Positions 1 to 8,807 are shown, numbered from the stretch's first letter. The stretch is DNA of 64,000 nt from Flavobacterium sp. N502536 (GCF_025947345.1 NZ_CP110011.1:558001-622000), one strand, 5' to 3'. The notes: a model not told the origin generated them from the letters alone. Made by a program: numbers and translations.

Positions 1-289
1 CCAGACTTTCCAGTACCGCCTGCTTAAAAACCTCAAGCAAAGTTTCCTTAATATTAGCTGACTGCTCAAAAAGCTGTGCTATCTGTTCCTGACCATTCTT
101 CTGATAACGTTCTAAAGACCGGACAAAAAGCTGCTGCTTGTCGCCAAAAGTATCGTACAAACTCGAGCGACTCAGCCCCAAATGGGTAACTAAATCACTG
201 GCCGATGTGCCATTGTATCCTTTGTGCCAAAAAATCTCAATCGCTTTATCCAAAGCCTGATCTTCATTAAATTCTTTTGTTCTGGCCAT
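1..289 (-). CDS. TetR/AcrR-family transcriptional regulator, C-terminus cut by window edge
   Basis: Read on the minus strand from the ATG at 287-289; the frame stays open to base 1, so about 96 residues are visible and the ligand-binding half lies outside the window. The protein begins MARTKEFNEDQALDKAI, followed by the helix-turn-helix GTSASDLVTHLGLSRSSLYD (about residues 27-46) and the FGDKQQLF segment that normally follows a TetR DNA-binding domain. Family members are repressors released by a small ligand. A near-perfect palindrome 40 bp upstream, repeated in perfect form before the neighbouring SDR gene, suggests that it represses itself and the SDR gene. The ligand cannot be inferred. 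The family is clear; the target is an inference from the shared operator. Confidence 0.9.
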   Translation of the reverse strand, partial: MARTKEFNEDQALDKAIEIFWHKGYNGTSASDLVTHLGLSRSSLYDTFGDKQQLFVRSLERYQKNGQEQIAQLFEQSANIKETLLEVFKQAVLESL

Positions 290-312
290 AACGTCAGTAT
301 TAAATTATATCT

Positions 313-320
313 CAAAGATA
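313..320 (-). promoter_or_regulatory. -7 promoter element (TATCTTTG) of the tetR gene
   Basis: The minus strand reads TATCTTTG, a match to the Bacteroidota -7 consensus TAnnTTTG, 23 bp before the tetR start codon. The candidate operator at 330-343 lies immediately upstream, where the -33 region would be. Confidence 0.6.
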
Positions 321-329
321 CAAAAATAC

Positions 330-343
330 GGAACAATCGTTCC
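330..343. promoter_or_regulatory. Candidate TetR operator 1 (GGAACAATCGTTCC)
   Basis: A 14-bp inverted repeat with one mismatch (GGAACAA/TCGTTCC), ending 9 bp upstream of the -7 box of tetR. It matches the core of the perfect palindrome before the SDR gene (1172-1185) except for one base. Position over the -33 region fits autorepression. That the TetR protein binds here is inferred. Confidence 0.65.
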
Positions 344-360
344 TGAATTAGTCAGAAAAA

Positions 361-1113
361 TTATACTACCGTATTTACAGTAAGTCCACCATCAATCACA
401 ATTTCGCTTCCGGTAATAAATGATGCATCATCCGAAGCTAAAAAAAGTACTGTTTTAGCCACTTCAGAAGCCTGGCCAAAACGCTTCAATAAAATTTTCT
501 CGCTTAAAACTGCTCCAAAACCTTCAACTTCTGCTTTCTCCAATCCCAATTTACCATAAAGAGGTGTTTCAACCGGACCAGGAGAAACAGCATTTACTCT
601 GATTTTTCTTGCTGCCAGTTCGGTAGCAAATACTTTATTCAAAGACAATACTGCTGCTTTGCTTGCCGCATAAACACTTGAATTAGGCATTCCCACATGA
701 GCATTTATCGAAGTATTAAAAACAATAGAACCTCCGTCATTTAAGATGGGCAGTATTTTCTGAACGGTAAAATAAACTCCTTTTACATTCACATTCATGA
801 TACTGTCATAATGCTCCTCTGAGGCTAAATCTACTGGAGCAAAAGCTGCAATTCCAGCATTTAAAAACAATACATCAACTTTACCGAATTTGGCTTTTAC
901 CTCCGCAACCAAACGATCAATTGATTCTAAATCGGATTGATCCGATACAATTCCGGTTACGTTCAATTCCGTTTCTGCTTTTGCCAAAGCCTCTTTGTTT
1001 CTTCCTGTTACAATTACCTGAGCACCGTTTGCTACAAATTCGGCTGCGGCAGCATACCCTATTCCGCTATTTCCACCGGTTACAATAGCCACTTTATTCT
1101 CTAACTTTTTCAT
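361..1113 (-). CDS. SDR-family NAD(P)-dependent oxidoreductase
   Basis: A 250-residue classical short-chain dehydrogenase/reductase of normal family length. It has the Rossmann dinucleotide motif TGGNSGIG (residues 12-19), the NAG motif (LFLNAGIA), the catalytic Ser of the NTSI segment, the catalytic YAASK, and the SPGPVETP segment after the active site. The C-terminus ASDDASFITGSEIVIDGG is typical of the family. The substrate cannot be told from sequence. It lies downstream of and on the same strand as a perfect 24-bp palindrome matching the tetR operator, so it is probably induced when the TetR protein is released. Such TetR-SDR pairs often respond to a xenobiotic or aldehyde, but that is general knowledge and not shown here. 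Confidence 0.93.
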   Translation of the reverse strand: MKKLENKVAIVTGGNSGIGYAAAAEFVANGAQVIVTGRNKEALAKAETELNVTGIVSDQSDLESIDRLVAEVKAKFGKVDVLFLNAGIAAFAPVDLASEEHYDSIMNVNVKGVYFTVQKILPILNDGGSIVFNTSINAHVGMPNSSVYAASKAAVLSLNKVFATELAARKIRVNAVSPGPVETPLYGKLGLEKAEVEGFGAVLSEKILLKRFGQASEVAKTVLFLASDDASFITGSEIVIDGGLTVNTVV

Positions 1114-1156
1114 CTTATTTGTTTTTTAAATTATTGATTATTTCATTATTACAGTA

Positions 1157-1164
1157 CAAAGATA
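1157..1164 (-). promoter_or_regulatory. -7 promoter element (TATCTTTG) of the SDR gene
   Basis: The minus strand reads TATCTTTG, identical to the box before tetR, 43 bp upstream of the SDR start codon. The perfect palindrome at 1167-1190 abuts it on the upstream side. Confidence 0.6.
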
Positions 1165-1166
1165 TA

Positions 1167-1190
1167 ATAACGGAACGATCGTTCCGTTAT
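1167..1190. promoter_or_regulatory. Perfect 24-bp palindrome, candidate TetR operator 2
   Basis: ATAACGGAACGA is followed directly by its reverse complement, a perfect 24-bp palindrome. The core GGAACGATCGTTCC (1172-1185) recurs with one change at 330-343 before tetR. It lies 2 bp upstream of the -7 box, so a bound dimer would cover the -33 region of the SDR promoter. Confidence 0.75.
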
Positions 1191-1289
1191 TGATTATGTT
1201 AATATTTAGTTAAAATAAAAAACTGCTTTTAAAACCCGGTAATACCAAGACTTGACCTCTATACTACCATAAACGAAAGAAATAGGAAA

Positions 1290-1322
1290 TTGTAAAAGAT
1301 TCTTAATTTATGCTTAATTTTG
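1290..1322 (+). promoter_or_regulatory. Promoter of the GAF protein gene (TTG, 22 bp, TAATTTTG)
   Basis: TTG at 1290-1292 and TAATTTTG at 1315-1322 with a 22-bp spacer fit the Bacteroidota -33/-7 pattern. The box overlaps a possible TTG start at 1320, which argues for the ATG at 1341 as the real start. Confidence 0.6.
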
Positions 1323-1340
1323 CAATCTAAACCAATTCAG

Positions 1341-3710
1341 ATGGATATTCATTTATACAACGAAAGTCCTTTCGAAACGATCATATCCTTCCACAAGCTT
1401 ATTAAATCTTTTGAGGAAATTGCTTTGTCGGATGTTGATTACAGGGCAAACTATGCAAAAGCCATTTTAAAACAAATAGAACCCCTTCCGGAACTTAGAA
1501 CCGGAATTAAGGACTACGCCACCATTAAAGACAATGAAGCGTTAATCAAAAATTTACTGGCCGATATCTTTCCGACCGCTTTGACGCACAATGAAATAAA
1601 AGCCGTTACTATACCTTTTCAAAATTTATCATTCAATTATACCGAACGTTTTAAAAAAATCCTCAGTAATGCAGGATCTGAGTTTGATATGGAAATTCGT
1701 GATTTTGACGATCATCAGTTCTATGTCAACAATTGCTGTATCATTTTAGGTGCTCATTTCAAGCAGCGTATCGATTTTAATAACCCCTTTTTCTATGATA
1801 TTCCGGATGAAAATGGAATAGAAAAACATTATCGCATTCTTTACAATGCCGATTTCATAGATGTCATTCCAACAGAAAAATCAATCGATCTAACCCAGGA
1901 CGACATCGATCTGCTGCTGGACAACTACCATGATCTCGAACTTTGGAAATCAAAATTTCCGAAGGGAAGCTGGATTCTGAAAGGATTTGGGCTCGTTTCT
2001 TTGTTTGATGCGACCACAGAAAGTGCCATTTCAAATTTAAAAAGTAACCTCTTAAAACCCGATTCGTCAACGGCCGCAACGGATGAAATCGTATTCAACA
2101 TTTTTAAATCCATCTTTAAAATTCCCGATTTAAAAGTAGGTTTTATTGTTTACAATCCTGAGGAAGAAAAATTTATAAGACCTGTTAAATTTGAAACTCA
2201 GATGCAAAGTTTTCTGCTTTCAAAAGACCAGGAGATTGATTGCAAGAATGCTTTTTTTGGCTGTACTTTCGAAAAACTATTAGACAATAAAGAACCTTTG
2301 GTGGTTTCTAATGTCAATAAATTCATTGAAGAATCTTCCAATAAAAAACTAGGGGAACATTTATTAAAACAGGGAATCCAAAGCTGCATCTTTGCTCCTG
2401 TGGTAAAAGACGGGCATTTATTGGGAGTAGTCGAACTGGTTTCCTCCGAAATAAAAGCGCTCAATACGATTAATGCAACAAAACTGGGGCTGGTATTGCC
2501 GTATCTGACTGATACAATCGATCGTTACAATACGGATATGCAGCACCAGATTGAAGCCATCATTCAGCGCGAGTACACTACAATTCACCCAAGTGTTTAC
2601 TGGAAATTTAGAAGAGAATCTCAAAACTATTTCCAAAATATGAATCATACGAAGGATTATATTTTTAAAGAAATTTCATTTAAAAATGTATACCCTCTTT
2701 ATGGGCAAATCGATATTAAAGGTTCTTCTGAACATCGAAATGAAACCGTCAAAATCGATCTTAAAAATCAATTGACGGCTTTGTTAAAGATTTTCGAATC
2801 ACAGGATCCTAACACCAATTTGATCCTTTTGGAACAAAGAAAATTTGAGTTGGAATCCTTCCGTGATGAACTGGATGCTCCTTTAAAAGCAGATACGGAA
2901 CAGTACATTCAACGTTATATCGAAGAAGAAATTCATCCGCTTTTAAAGAACACAAAAGAGACCGCAAAAAGCGAAAAACTCGAACGTCAGTACTTTGAAA
3001 GTCTGGACGCTAAGACCGGATTGTTTTATCAGGAGAGAAAGAAATTTGATAATGCGATGTCTATTATCAATAAAAAACTGGCTTCGGTTTTGGACCGAAA
3101 ACAAGTTGAAGCACAGCAAATCTATCCGCATTATTACGAACGCTTTAAAACCGATGGTGTAGAGCATAATCTCTATATTGGGGCTTCTATTGCTCCAACC
3201 CAGCCATTTGATATGATGTATTTGCACAATTTACGCTTGTGGCAACTGCAAACCTTGTGCGAGATGGAACTCGAACATCATCAGCTTAAAGAATCACTTC
3301 CGTACGAACTGGATGTGACCTCGTTGATTTTAGTTTTTACCTCTCCGCTTTCCATCCGTTTCAGAATGGATGAAAAACGTTTTGATGTCGACGGAACGTA
3401 CAATGCCAGATATGAAGTGGTAAAAAAACGTATCGACAAATCGAATATCAAAGGCACAAAAGACCGCATCACCGAGAAAGAGAAAATTACCATTGTCTAT
3501 TCTCAAAACAGCGAAGAAGCCGAATATTTAAAATACATCAAATACCTGCAGCACAAGAAAATTCTGGAGCCTTCCATTGAACAATTTGAAGTTGAAGATC
3601 TTCAGGGAGTTTCAGGTTTAAGGGCAATTCGGGTAAAAGTAATTAACAAGAATACAAATCCGGTAGCGAAAAAAATTACGTATCAGGACTTATTAGATGA
3701 GCTCAGCTAA
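1341..3710 (+). CDS. GAF-domain protein of unknown function
   Basis: A 789-residue protein, probably cytoplasmic: no signal peptide or membrane segment is visible. The start is set at the ATG 1341 because a longer TTG start at 1320 falls inside the promoter box. A GAF-like sensory domain covers roughly residues 258-395, beginning LKVGFIVYNPEEEKF and containing APVVKDGHLLGVVELVS. The remaining two thirds resemble no domain I recognise. The rest includes a charged, probably helical stretch around residues 480-590 and ends in a VKVINKNTNPV-containing tail. No kinase, cyclase or GGDEF motif is visible. The neighbouring HD-PycTM gene is convergent, 13 bp away, so the two are not co-transcribed. 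GAF domains often bind small ligands or cyclic nucleotides; which ligand is unknown. Confidence 0.8.
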   Translation: MDIHLYNESPFETIISFHKLIKSFEEIALSDVDYRANYAKAILKQIEPLPELRTGIKDYATIKDNEALIKNLLADIFPTALTHNEIKAVTIPFQNLSFNYTERFKKILSNAGSEFDMEIRDFDDHQFYVNNCCIILGAHFKQRIDFNNPFFYDIPDENGIEKHYRILYNADFIDVIPTEKSIDLTQDDIDLLLDNYHDLELWKSKFPKGSWILKGFGLVSLFDATTESAISNLKSNLLKPDSSTAATDEIVFNIFKSIFKIPDLKVGFIVYNPEEEKFIRPVKFETQMQSFLLSKDQEIDCKNAFFGCTFEKLLDNKEPLVVSNVNKFIEESSNKKLGEHLLKQGIQSCIFAPVVKDGHLLGVVELVSSEIKALNTINATKLGLVLPYLTDTIDRYNTDMQHQIEAIIQREYTTIHPSVYWKFRRESQNYFQNMNHTKDYIFKEISFKNVYPLYGQIDIKGSSEHRNETVKIDLKNQLTALLKIFESQDPNTNLILLEQRKFELESFRDELDAPLKADTEQYIQRYIEEEIHPLLKNTKETAKSEKLERQYFESLDAKTGLFYQERKKFDNAMSIINKKLASVLDRKQVEAQQIYPHYYERFKTDGVEHNLYIGASIAPTQPFDMMYLHNLRLWQLQTLCEMELEHHQLKESLPYELDVTSLILVFTSPLSIRFRMDEKRFDVDGTYNARYEVVKKRIDKSNIKGTKDRITEKEKITIVYSQNSEEAEYLKYIKYLQHKKILEPSIEQFEVEDLQGVSGLRAIRVKVINKNTNPVAKKITYQDLLDELS

Positions 3711-3723
3711 ATTTTAGTTGAGC

Positions 3724-4902
3724 TTATATTGATTTGAAAGCAATTATAAAAGCGATCACGGTAACAATAATCCCCACCATAAAAAGATTGTAGGCAATGC
3801 GCAGTAAATTGTACTTGCGCTGCAAAACCAATCCCAGATAGTACAAATCTTTGATCATCGTGGAATACAAATAGTCCCGATCTTTCATCATTTCGTTCAT
3901 CGCCCAGTCGTATTCTTCCAATGGCATTTTGTAGAAATTCCCAAAGAATAACAAATTAATCTTTTTGGCTTCGATATCCTCCCGGGTAAACACACCGGTA
4001 GTTACTTTTGGTCTCGTTGAAAGGATTGCAAAAATAATAGTCACCACACTCGAAATTAACATAATAAAAGTAGGCACCACCAAATGTGCATTTTTCGGGC
4101 TGTCCAGTTTCGGGATAATCGTAGACAATGCAATCGAAATGATAATCGCGTTAACTGACAATAAAATATTGGCTTTACTATCGGCAATCCCGCTCAATCG
4201 GGTATGATTTCCTAATGTAACACGAAACAGTGTATCGACACCACGATCCGGCTTTTCCACTTTATCTTTTTTTCTGTTTTCTTCTTCGATTCGATCCGCT
4301 TCTTTCTTTTCCTGTTTTTCAATTTTCTTCTGAACCAAAAGCAGGTTTTTCTCCTTTAAAGGCTGCCATTTTTTAAGCGCATAATCGGTATAAAAGCGAT
4401 GTTTGTTCATTAAAAAATTCAGATTTTCCTTTGCCCATTCGGCATTCGAAAAATTCAAATTCCAGGTATTCTTTAATTCAATACGCAATAATTCGCAGGT
4501 AGTTGCATATTCAGTCCCCATCAGATGGGCGAAATCTGCATCTTTAATTATTTTCTCCAAATGTGTTTTCGGAATGTATTCTTTTACCGTTGCCAGAATC
4601 AGGCCCGAAACCTGCGCTATAAATTCATCCGACAGTTCTTTTTCTTTCAAAAAGGCTGTAACAATTTTCACACTCTCCTGCTCGTGATTCTCATAACCGT
4701 TAATATATCCGGTATCATGAAACCAGGCCGCTACTAAAAGTATTTCTTTCTCCTCTGCTGTAACATCTTCTTTTTTGCAAAGCTCTTTTACAGCATTTAC
4801 GACCGTTAAAGTATGGTTAAAATTATGATAAGAATATAAATTAGAAAGTTTATCTTTGAGTAAATTACTAACAAAATCTTCGGATTGTTCTATTAAATTC
4901 AT
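3724..4902 (-). CDS. HD phosphohydrolase fused to a Pycsar-effector-like (PycTM/DUF5706) membrane domain
   Basis: A 392-residue two-part protein. Residues 1-200 form an HD domain: YHNFNHT (H26, H30), WFHDTGY (H62-D63), H73 and KDADF (D121/D123) supply the usual metal ligands. A Lys/Glu-rich linker (about 195-220) follows. The C-terminal part begins RGVDTLFRVTLGNHTRLSG and carries ADSKANILLSVNA, the conserved segment of the PycTM family. Three hydrophobic stretches (about 247-267, 275-297 and 365-389) suggest an inner-membrane anchor. PycTM domains are known as cyclic-pyrimidine-triggered effectors in Pycsar antiphage defence. The HD half could hydrolyse a nucleotide or signal molecule. No cyclase gene lies nearby, so a defence role is not shown. 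It is divergent from the phosphoesterase gene, with only 26 bp between them. Confidence 0.85.
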   Translation of the reverse strand: MNLIEQSEDFVSNLLKDKLSNLYSYHNFNHTLTVVNAVKELCKKEDVTAEEKEILLVAAWFHDTGYINGYENHEQESVKIVTAFLKEKELSDEFIAQVSGLILATVKEYIPKTHLEKIIKDADFAHLMGTEYATTCELLRIELKNTWNLNFSNAEWAKENLNFLMNKHRFYTDYALKKWQPLKEKNLLLVQKKIEKQEKKEADRIEEENRKKDKVEKPDRGVDTLFRVTLGNHTRLSGIADSKANILLSVNAIIISIALSTIIPKLDSPKNAHLVVPTFIMLISSVVTIIFAILSTRPKVTTGVFTREDIEAKKINLLFFGNFYKMPLEEYDWAMNEMMKDRDYLYSTMIKDLYYLGLVLQRKYNLLRIAYNLFMVGIIVTVIAFIIAFKSI

Positions 4903-4928
4903 AGAGAATATTTTTACACCACTAAATT

Positions 4929-7900
4929 ATGAAATTGTTTTTGGATAATCATTTTATTGCGAAAATTAAAACCTGTTCTTTAGCAATAACGACATTGCTG
5001 CTCACCTATTCCTGTGCGACGCATAAGGCGCAATACGGAAAAAGTGTCAGCGCTAATGAAACGGAAAACGCAACAGATAGCATAAAAATTGCCCACACTT
5101 TTTATTTAGTAGGAGATGCCGGAAATGCCGATGAGGAACAAGCCCAACAAACACTTGAACTGCTGCACCAAAAACTAAAAAAAGCGAGTAAAAAATCGAC
5201 TTTACTTTTTTTAGGGGATAACATTTATCCGAAAGGTTTTCCTGCTAATGACGATGCCTCAGAAAAGGCTCTGGCCGAAACAAAACTTACCAATCAATTA
5301 AAGCTAACCAAAGGATTTAGAGGAAAAACGATTGTCATTCCCGGAAATCACGATTGGTACAGCGGCATCAAAGGTCTGGAACGTCAGGCCGAATTTGTGA
5401 CGAAATATTTGAATGATAAAAAAGCCTTCTTACCCCGAAAAAGCTGTGCCATAGAAGATGTAAAAATAGACAGCACCACCACTTTAGTAACCATAGACAG
5501 CGAATGGTTTCTGGAAGACTGGGACAATCATCCCACCATCAATGACAATTGTGACATCAAAACCAGAGAGGATTTCTTTGATGAACTGGAAAGTGTCCTG
5601 AATAAAAACCAGGAAAAAACAGTTATCCTTGCTATTCACCATCCTCTGATGAGCAATGGCTCGCATGGCGGACAGTATTCGTTAGAAAAACAATTGTTTC
5701 CTTTAGAGCAAAAAATCCCGCTTCCGGTAATAGGTTCCTTTATCAATTTACTCCGAAAAACTTCCGGCGCAAGTCCACAGGACATTCAAAACAAACAATA
5801 TACGATTTATGCCAAGCGCATCAAAACACTTTTGCAAAAGCAGAAAAATGTAATTGTAGTTTCCGGACACGATCATAATCTGCAATACGTGAACAAAGAA
5901 AACATCAAGCAAATTATTAGTGGTGCAGGATCAAAATCTGAAGCTGCAAGGGCAATCAATTCAAACGATTTCTCTTATGGCGGAAATGGTTATGTTACCT
6001 TAACTTTGTTTAAAAGTGGGGACGCTAAAGTTTCTTTCTTTGGAAATGAAAACAACCACGAAAAATTACTTTTTGAACATGAAATCATAAAAGCAAAAGA
6101 AATCAACTGGGCTGCTGATATCCCGAATAATTTCCCTGCTACCATGACCACTTCGATCTATTCTGAAAAAATGACCCAAAAAAGTCTATTCCATAAATTC
6201 CTTTTCGGAAATCATTACAGAAAATATTACAGCTTACCGATCGAGGCTAAAACTGCCACTTTAGACACTTTAATGGGAGGGCTAAAACCTATTCGTGAAG
6301 GTGGCGGACACCAGTCCAAATCTTTAAGAGTATCTGATCCTAAAGGCCGTGAATACGTGTTACGTGCTTTGAAAAAAAGTGCTACCCAGTTTTTACAATC
6401 CGTAGCCTTTAAAGATCAGTACATTGTTAATGATTTTGAAAACACCTATGCCGAAAACTTTTTATTAGACTTCTACACCACTTCACATCCTTATACTCCT
6501 TTTGCTGTTGGCAATCTGGCCGACAAACTAGGATTGGCGCATACCAATCCGATCATCTATTACATTCCGAAACAAAATACCTTAAAAGAATTCAATTCGA
6601 ATTTTGGAGATGAGTTGTATATGGTTGAAGAAAGACCTGCGGACAATCATCTGGACGGTAAAAACTTTGGAAATCCAACAGATATCATAAGCACAGCTGA
6701 TATGATGAAAAACCTTCATAAAGATGAAAAATATACGGTTGATGAAAACGAATACATAAAAGCACGTTTGTTTGACATGCTGATTGGCGATTGGGACCGA
6801 CATGACGATCAATGGCGTTGGGGCGAGTATAAAAAAGACGGAAAGGTTACTTACAAACCAATTCCACGCGATCGCGATCAGGCTTTCTCAAAATATGATG
6901 GTACTTTACTTTCACTGTTGATGAACATTCCTGCGCTGCGTCACATGCGTACTTTCAAAGACAAAATCGACAACGTAAAATGGCTCAACAGAGAACCTTA
7001 CCCACTCGATGTGGCATTTTTGAGAACTGCCGACGAAAAAGACTGGATCGCTCAGGCAAAATACATTCAGGAAAACTTAACCGATGCCGACATTGACAAT
7101 GCGTTTAAAAGCCTGCCAAAAGAAGTTCAGGACGAGACTATTAAAGACATACAGCAGAAGTTAAAAAGCCGAAAGAAAGAACTTCAAAAATATGCTTCCG
7201 AATACTTTGATGTTTTAAGTCATACGGTGATGATTGCCGGAACGGATAAAAAGGACAAATTTGTCATCAATCATAGCGCTAAAAAAACACTGGAAATTAA
7301 GGTTTTCAGAATAAAAAAGGAAGGCGACGAATTAGTGTACACCAAAACCGTTACAGATGCCAAAACTTCCAATTTATGGATTTACGGTTTGGACGACAAT
7401 GATGTTTTTGAGGTAACCGGCAAGCAAAAATCAAACATAAAAATTCGTTTGATTGGCGGACAAAACAATGATACGTACAACATTGAAAACGGAAAGAGAG
7501 TTATTGTATATGACTTTAAATCAAAAGAAAACACCTATAATCTGGATTCAAAAACGAAAACGCAGCTTACAGATGATTACGATGTTAACTTGTACAATTA
7601 TGAAAAACCGAAATACAATGTGGTTTCAGGACTTCCAAATATAGGCTACAATCCCGACGATGGCGTAAAACTTGGCTTTAACTTAAACTACACTGTCAAC
7701 AATTTCAAACAAAATCCATACACCCAAAAGCACGTTTTAAATGGTTTTTATTATTTCGCAACAGGCGGTTTAGAATTTAATTATGCTGCACATTTTCCGG
7801 GCTTGTTAGGCAAATGGATTATTGACGTTGAATCGCAATACACGACCCCAAACTTTGCCATGAATTATTTTGGATACGGAAATGAAACTGTCAATAATAC

Positions 7901-8663
7901 AGAGCAGTTTGGAATGGATTATAACCGCGTTCGCATCCAGAAATTTAATGTTTCGGCAGCGATCCGACATGTCGGACGATATGGAAGCGAGTTTAGCATT
8001 CAGCCCATGTTCCAGCAAATGAGAGTAGAAGAAACTAAAAACCGATTTATTGACATTCCAAACATCATTAATCCGGAGATTTTTCAAAGTCAGACCTTTG
8101 GTGGTGCAAAAATCAAGTACCAATTCAAAAATTCTGATTTTGCCGCGAAACCTACTTTGGGAGTTACTTTCATGATCTCGGCAACCTGGTTAGCAAATCT
8201 AAATGAAACCAAGCAAAACTTCCCGACTCTTGAAAGCCTTTTAGGATTTACACATAAAATTGATTCTAACGGAAAGCTGGTTTTGGCTACGCTTTTAAAA
8301 GGAAAAGCGCTGCTGAACAATAATTACGAATTTTATCAGGGTGCTGCTTTAGGCGGTGATACTGACTTACGTGGTTACAGAAACGAACGCTTTTTAGGAA
8401 GCTCTTATTTTTCTCAAAGTACCGATTTACGATTCAGTATTGGAAAAATTCAAAAAACAATTGCTCCATTCACCTACGGAATTCTGGGTGGTTTTGACTA
8501 CGGAAGAATCTGGCTGGACGGTGAAAATTCGAGAAAATGGCATCAGGATTACGGTGGCGGACTTTGGCTGAATGCAATCAATGTGTTAACCGCAAGAATC
8601 ACTTATTTCAAATCTCCAGACGAAACAGGAAGGGTCATTTTTGGAGCGGCTTACAGCTTTTGA
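4929..8663 (+). CDS. Lipoprotein fusion: calcineurin-like phosphoesterase, kinase-like middle, outer-membrane barrel
   Basis: A 1244-residue protein with a lipoprotein signal (LTYSC, lipobox Cys29). Residues about 55-390 are a metallophosphoesterase with every usual motif: VGDAGN, FLGDNIYPKG, GNHDWYSG, IHHPLMS and SGHDHNLQ. The middle (about 430-760) has features like a protein/lipid-kinase fold: YVLRALKKS (K482/K483), IGDWDRHDDQW (D621, D623, H625) and IPRDRDQAF (D648, D650). The C-terminal 360 residues are rich in aromatic, alternating strands (GFNLNYTVNN, LGGDTDLRGYRNERFLGSS) and end in a terminal Phe, like Omp85/surface-antigen barrels. It should sit in the outer membrane with soluble domains on one face. 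The phosphoesterase and barrel calls are firm; the kinase-like reading is my inference from the catalytic-loop pattern. Confidence 0.85.
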   Translation: MKLFLDNHFIAKIKTCSLAITTLLLTYSCATHKAQYGKSVSANETENATDSIKIAHTFYLVGDAGNADEEQAQQTLELLHQKLKKASKKSTLLFLGDNIYPKGFPANDDASEKALAETKLTNQLKLTKGFRGKTIVIPGNHDWYSGIKGLERQAEFVTKYLNDKKAFLPRKSCAIEDVKIDSTTTLVTIDSEWFLEDWDNHPTINDNCDIKTREDFFDELESVLNKNQEKTVILAIHHPLMSNGSHGGQYSLEKQLFPLEQKIPLPVIGSFINLLRKTSGASPQDIQNKQYTIYAKRIKTLLQKQKNVIVVSGHDHNLQYVNKENIKQIISGAGSKSEAARAINSNDFSYGGNGYVTLTLFKSGDAKVSFFGNENNHEKLLFEHEIIKAKEINWAADIPNNFPATMTTSIYSEKMTQKSLFHKFLFGNHYRKYYSLPIEAKTATLDTLMGGLKPIREGGGHQSKSLRVSDPKGREYVLRALKKSATQFLQSVAFKDQYIVNDFENTYAENFLLDFYTTSHPYTPFAVGNLADKLGLAHTNPIIYYIPKQNTLKEFNSNFGDELYMVEERPADNHLDGKNFGNPTDIISTADMMKNLHKDEKYTVDENEYIKARLFDMLIGDWDRHDDQWRWGEYKKDGKVTYKPIPRDRDQAFSKYDGTLLSLLMNIPALRHMRTFKDKIDNVKWLNREPYPLDVAFLRTADEKDWIAQAKYIQENLTDADIDNAFKSLPKEVQDETIKDIQQKLKSRKKELQKYASEYFDVLSHTVMIAGTDKKDKFVINHSAKKTLEIKVFRIKKEGDELVYTKTVTDAKTSNLWIYGLDDNDVFEVTGKQKSNIKIRLIGGQNNDTYNIENGKRVIVYDFKSKENTYNLDSKTKTQLTDDYDVNLYNYEKPKYNVVSGLPNIGYNPDDGVKLGFNLNYTVNNFKQNPYTQKHVLNGFYYFATGGLEFNYAAHFPGLLGKWIIDVESQYTTPNFAMNYFGYGNETVNNTEQFGMDYNRVRIQKFNVSAAIRHVGRYGSEFSIQPMFQQMRVEETKNRFIDIPNIINPEIFQSQTFGGAKIKYQFKNSDFAAKPTLGVTFMISATWLANLNETKQNFPTLESLLGFTHKIDSNGKLVLATLLKGKALLNNNYEFYQGAALGGDTDLRGYRNERFLGSSYFSQSTDLRFSIGKIQKTIAPFTYGILGGFDYGRIWLDGENSRKWHQDYGGGLWLNAINVLTARITYFKSPDETGRVIFGAAYSF

Positions 8664-8674
8664 TTTTATAGGGA

Positions 8675-8807
8675 CTAAGGGACTGAGGTTCTAAGGTACT
8701 GAGTTTAAAAATTAGCCACGAATTCACGAATTTTAATTTATTAAATCATTCGTGAATTCGTGGCAAAAACCTTAGAACCTTAGCAACTCAGTACCTCAGA
8801 ACCTTAG
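8675..8807. repeat. Nested octamer arrays forming hairpins (CTAAGGnn family and CACGAATT family)
   Basis: The left arm holds four exact 8-bp units at 8675-8706: CTAAGGGA, CTGAGGTT, CTAAGGTA, CTGAGTTT. The right arm at 8768-8807 holds five complementary-type units: AACCTTAG, AACCTTAG, CAACTCAG, TACCTCAG, AACCTTAG. Between them lies a second hairpin with perfect 16-bp arms (8715-8730 and 8749-8764), itself made of CACGAATT octamers. The outer right arm supplies the stop codon of the gene ending at 8804. The same octamers recur at 52898-52980. Confidence 0.85.

Noticed and set aside
3724..8663. A complete Pycsar or CBASS defence system
   Set aside because: Only an effector-like PycTM domain is seen; no cyclase, nuclease or other defence gene is adjacent, so only the fusion itself is reported.
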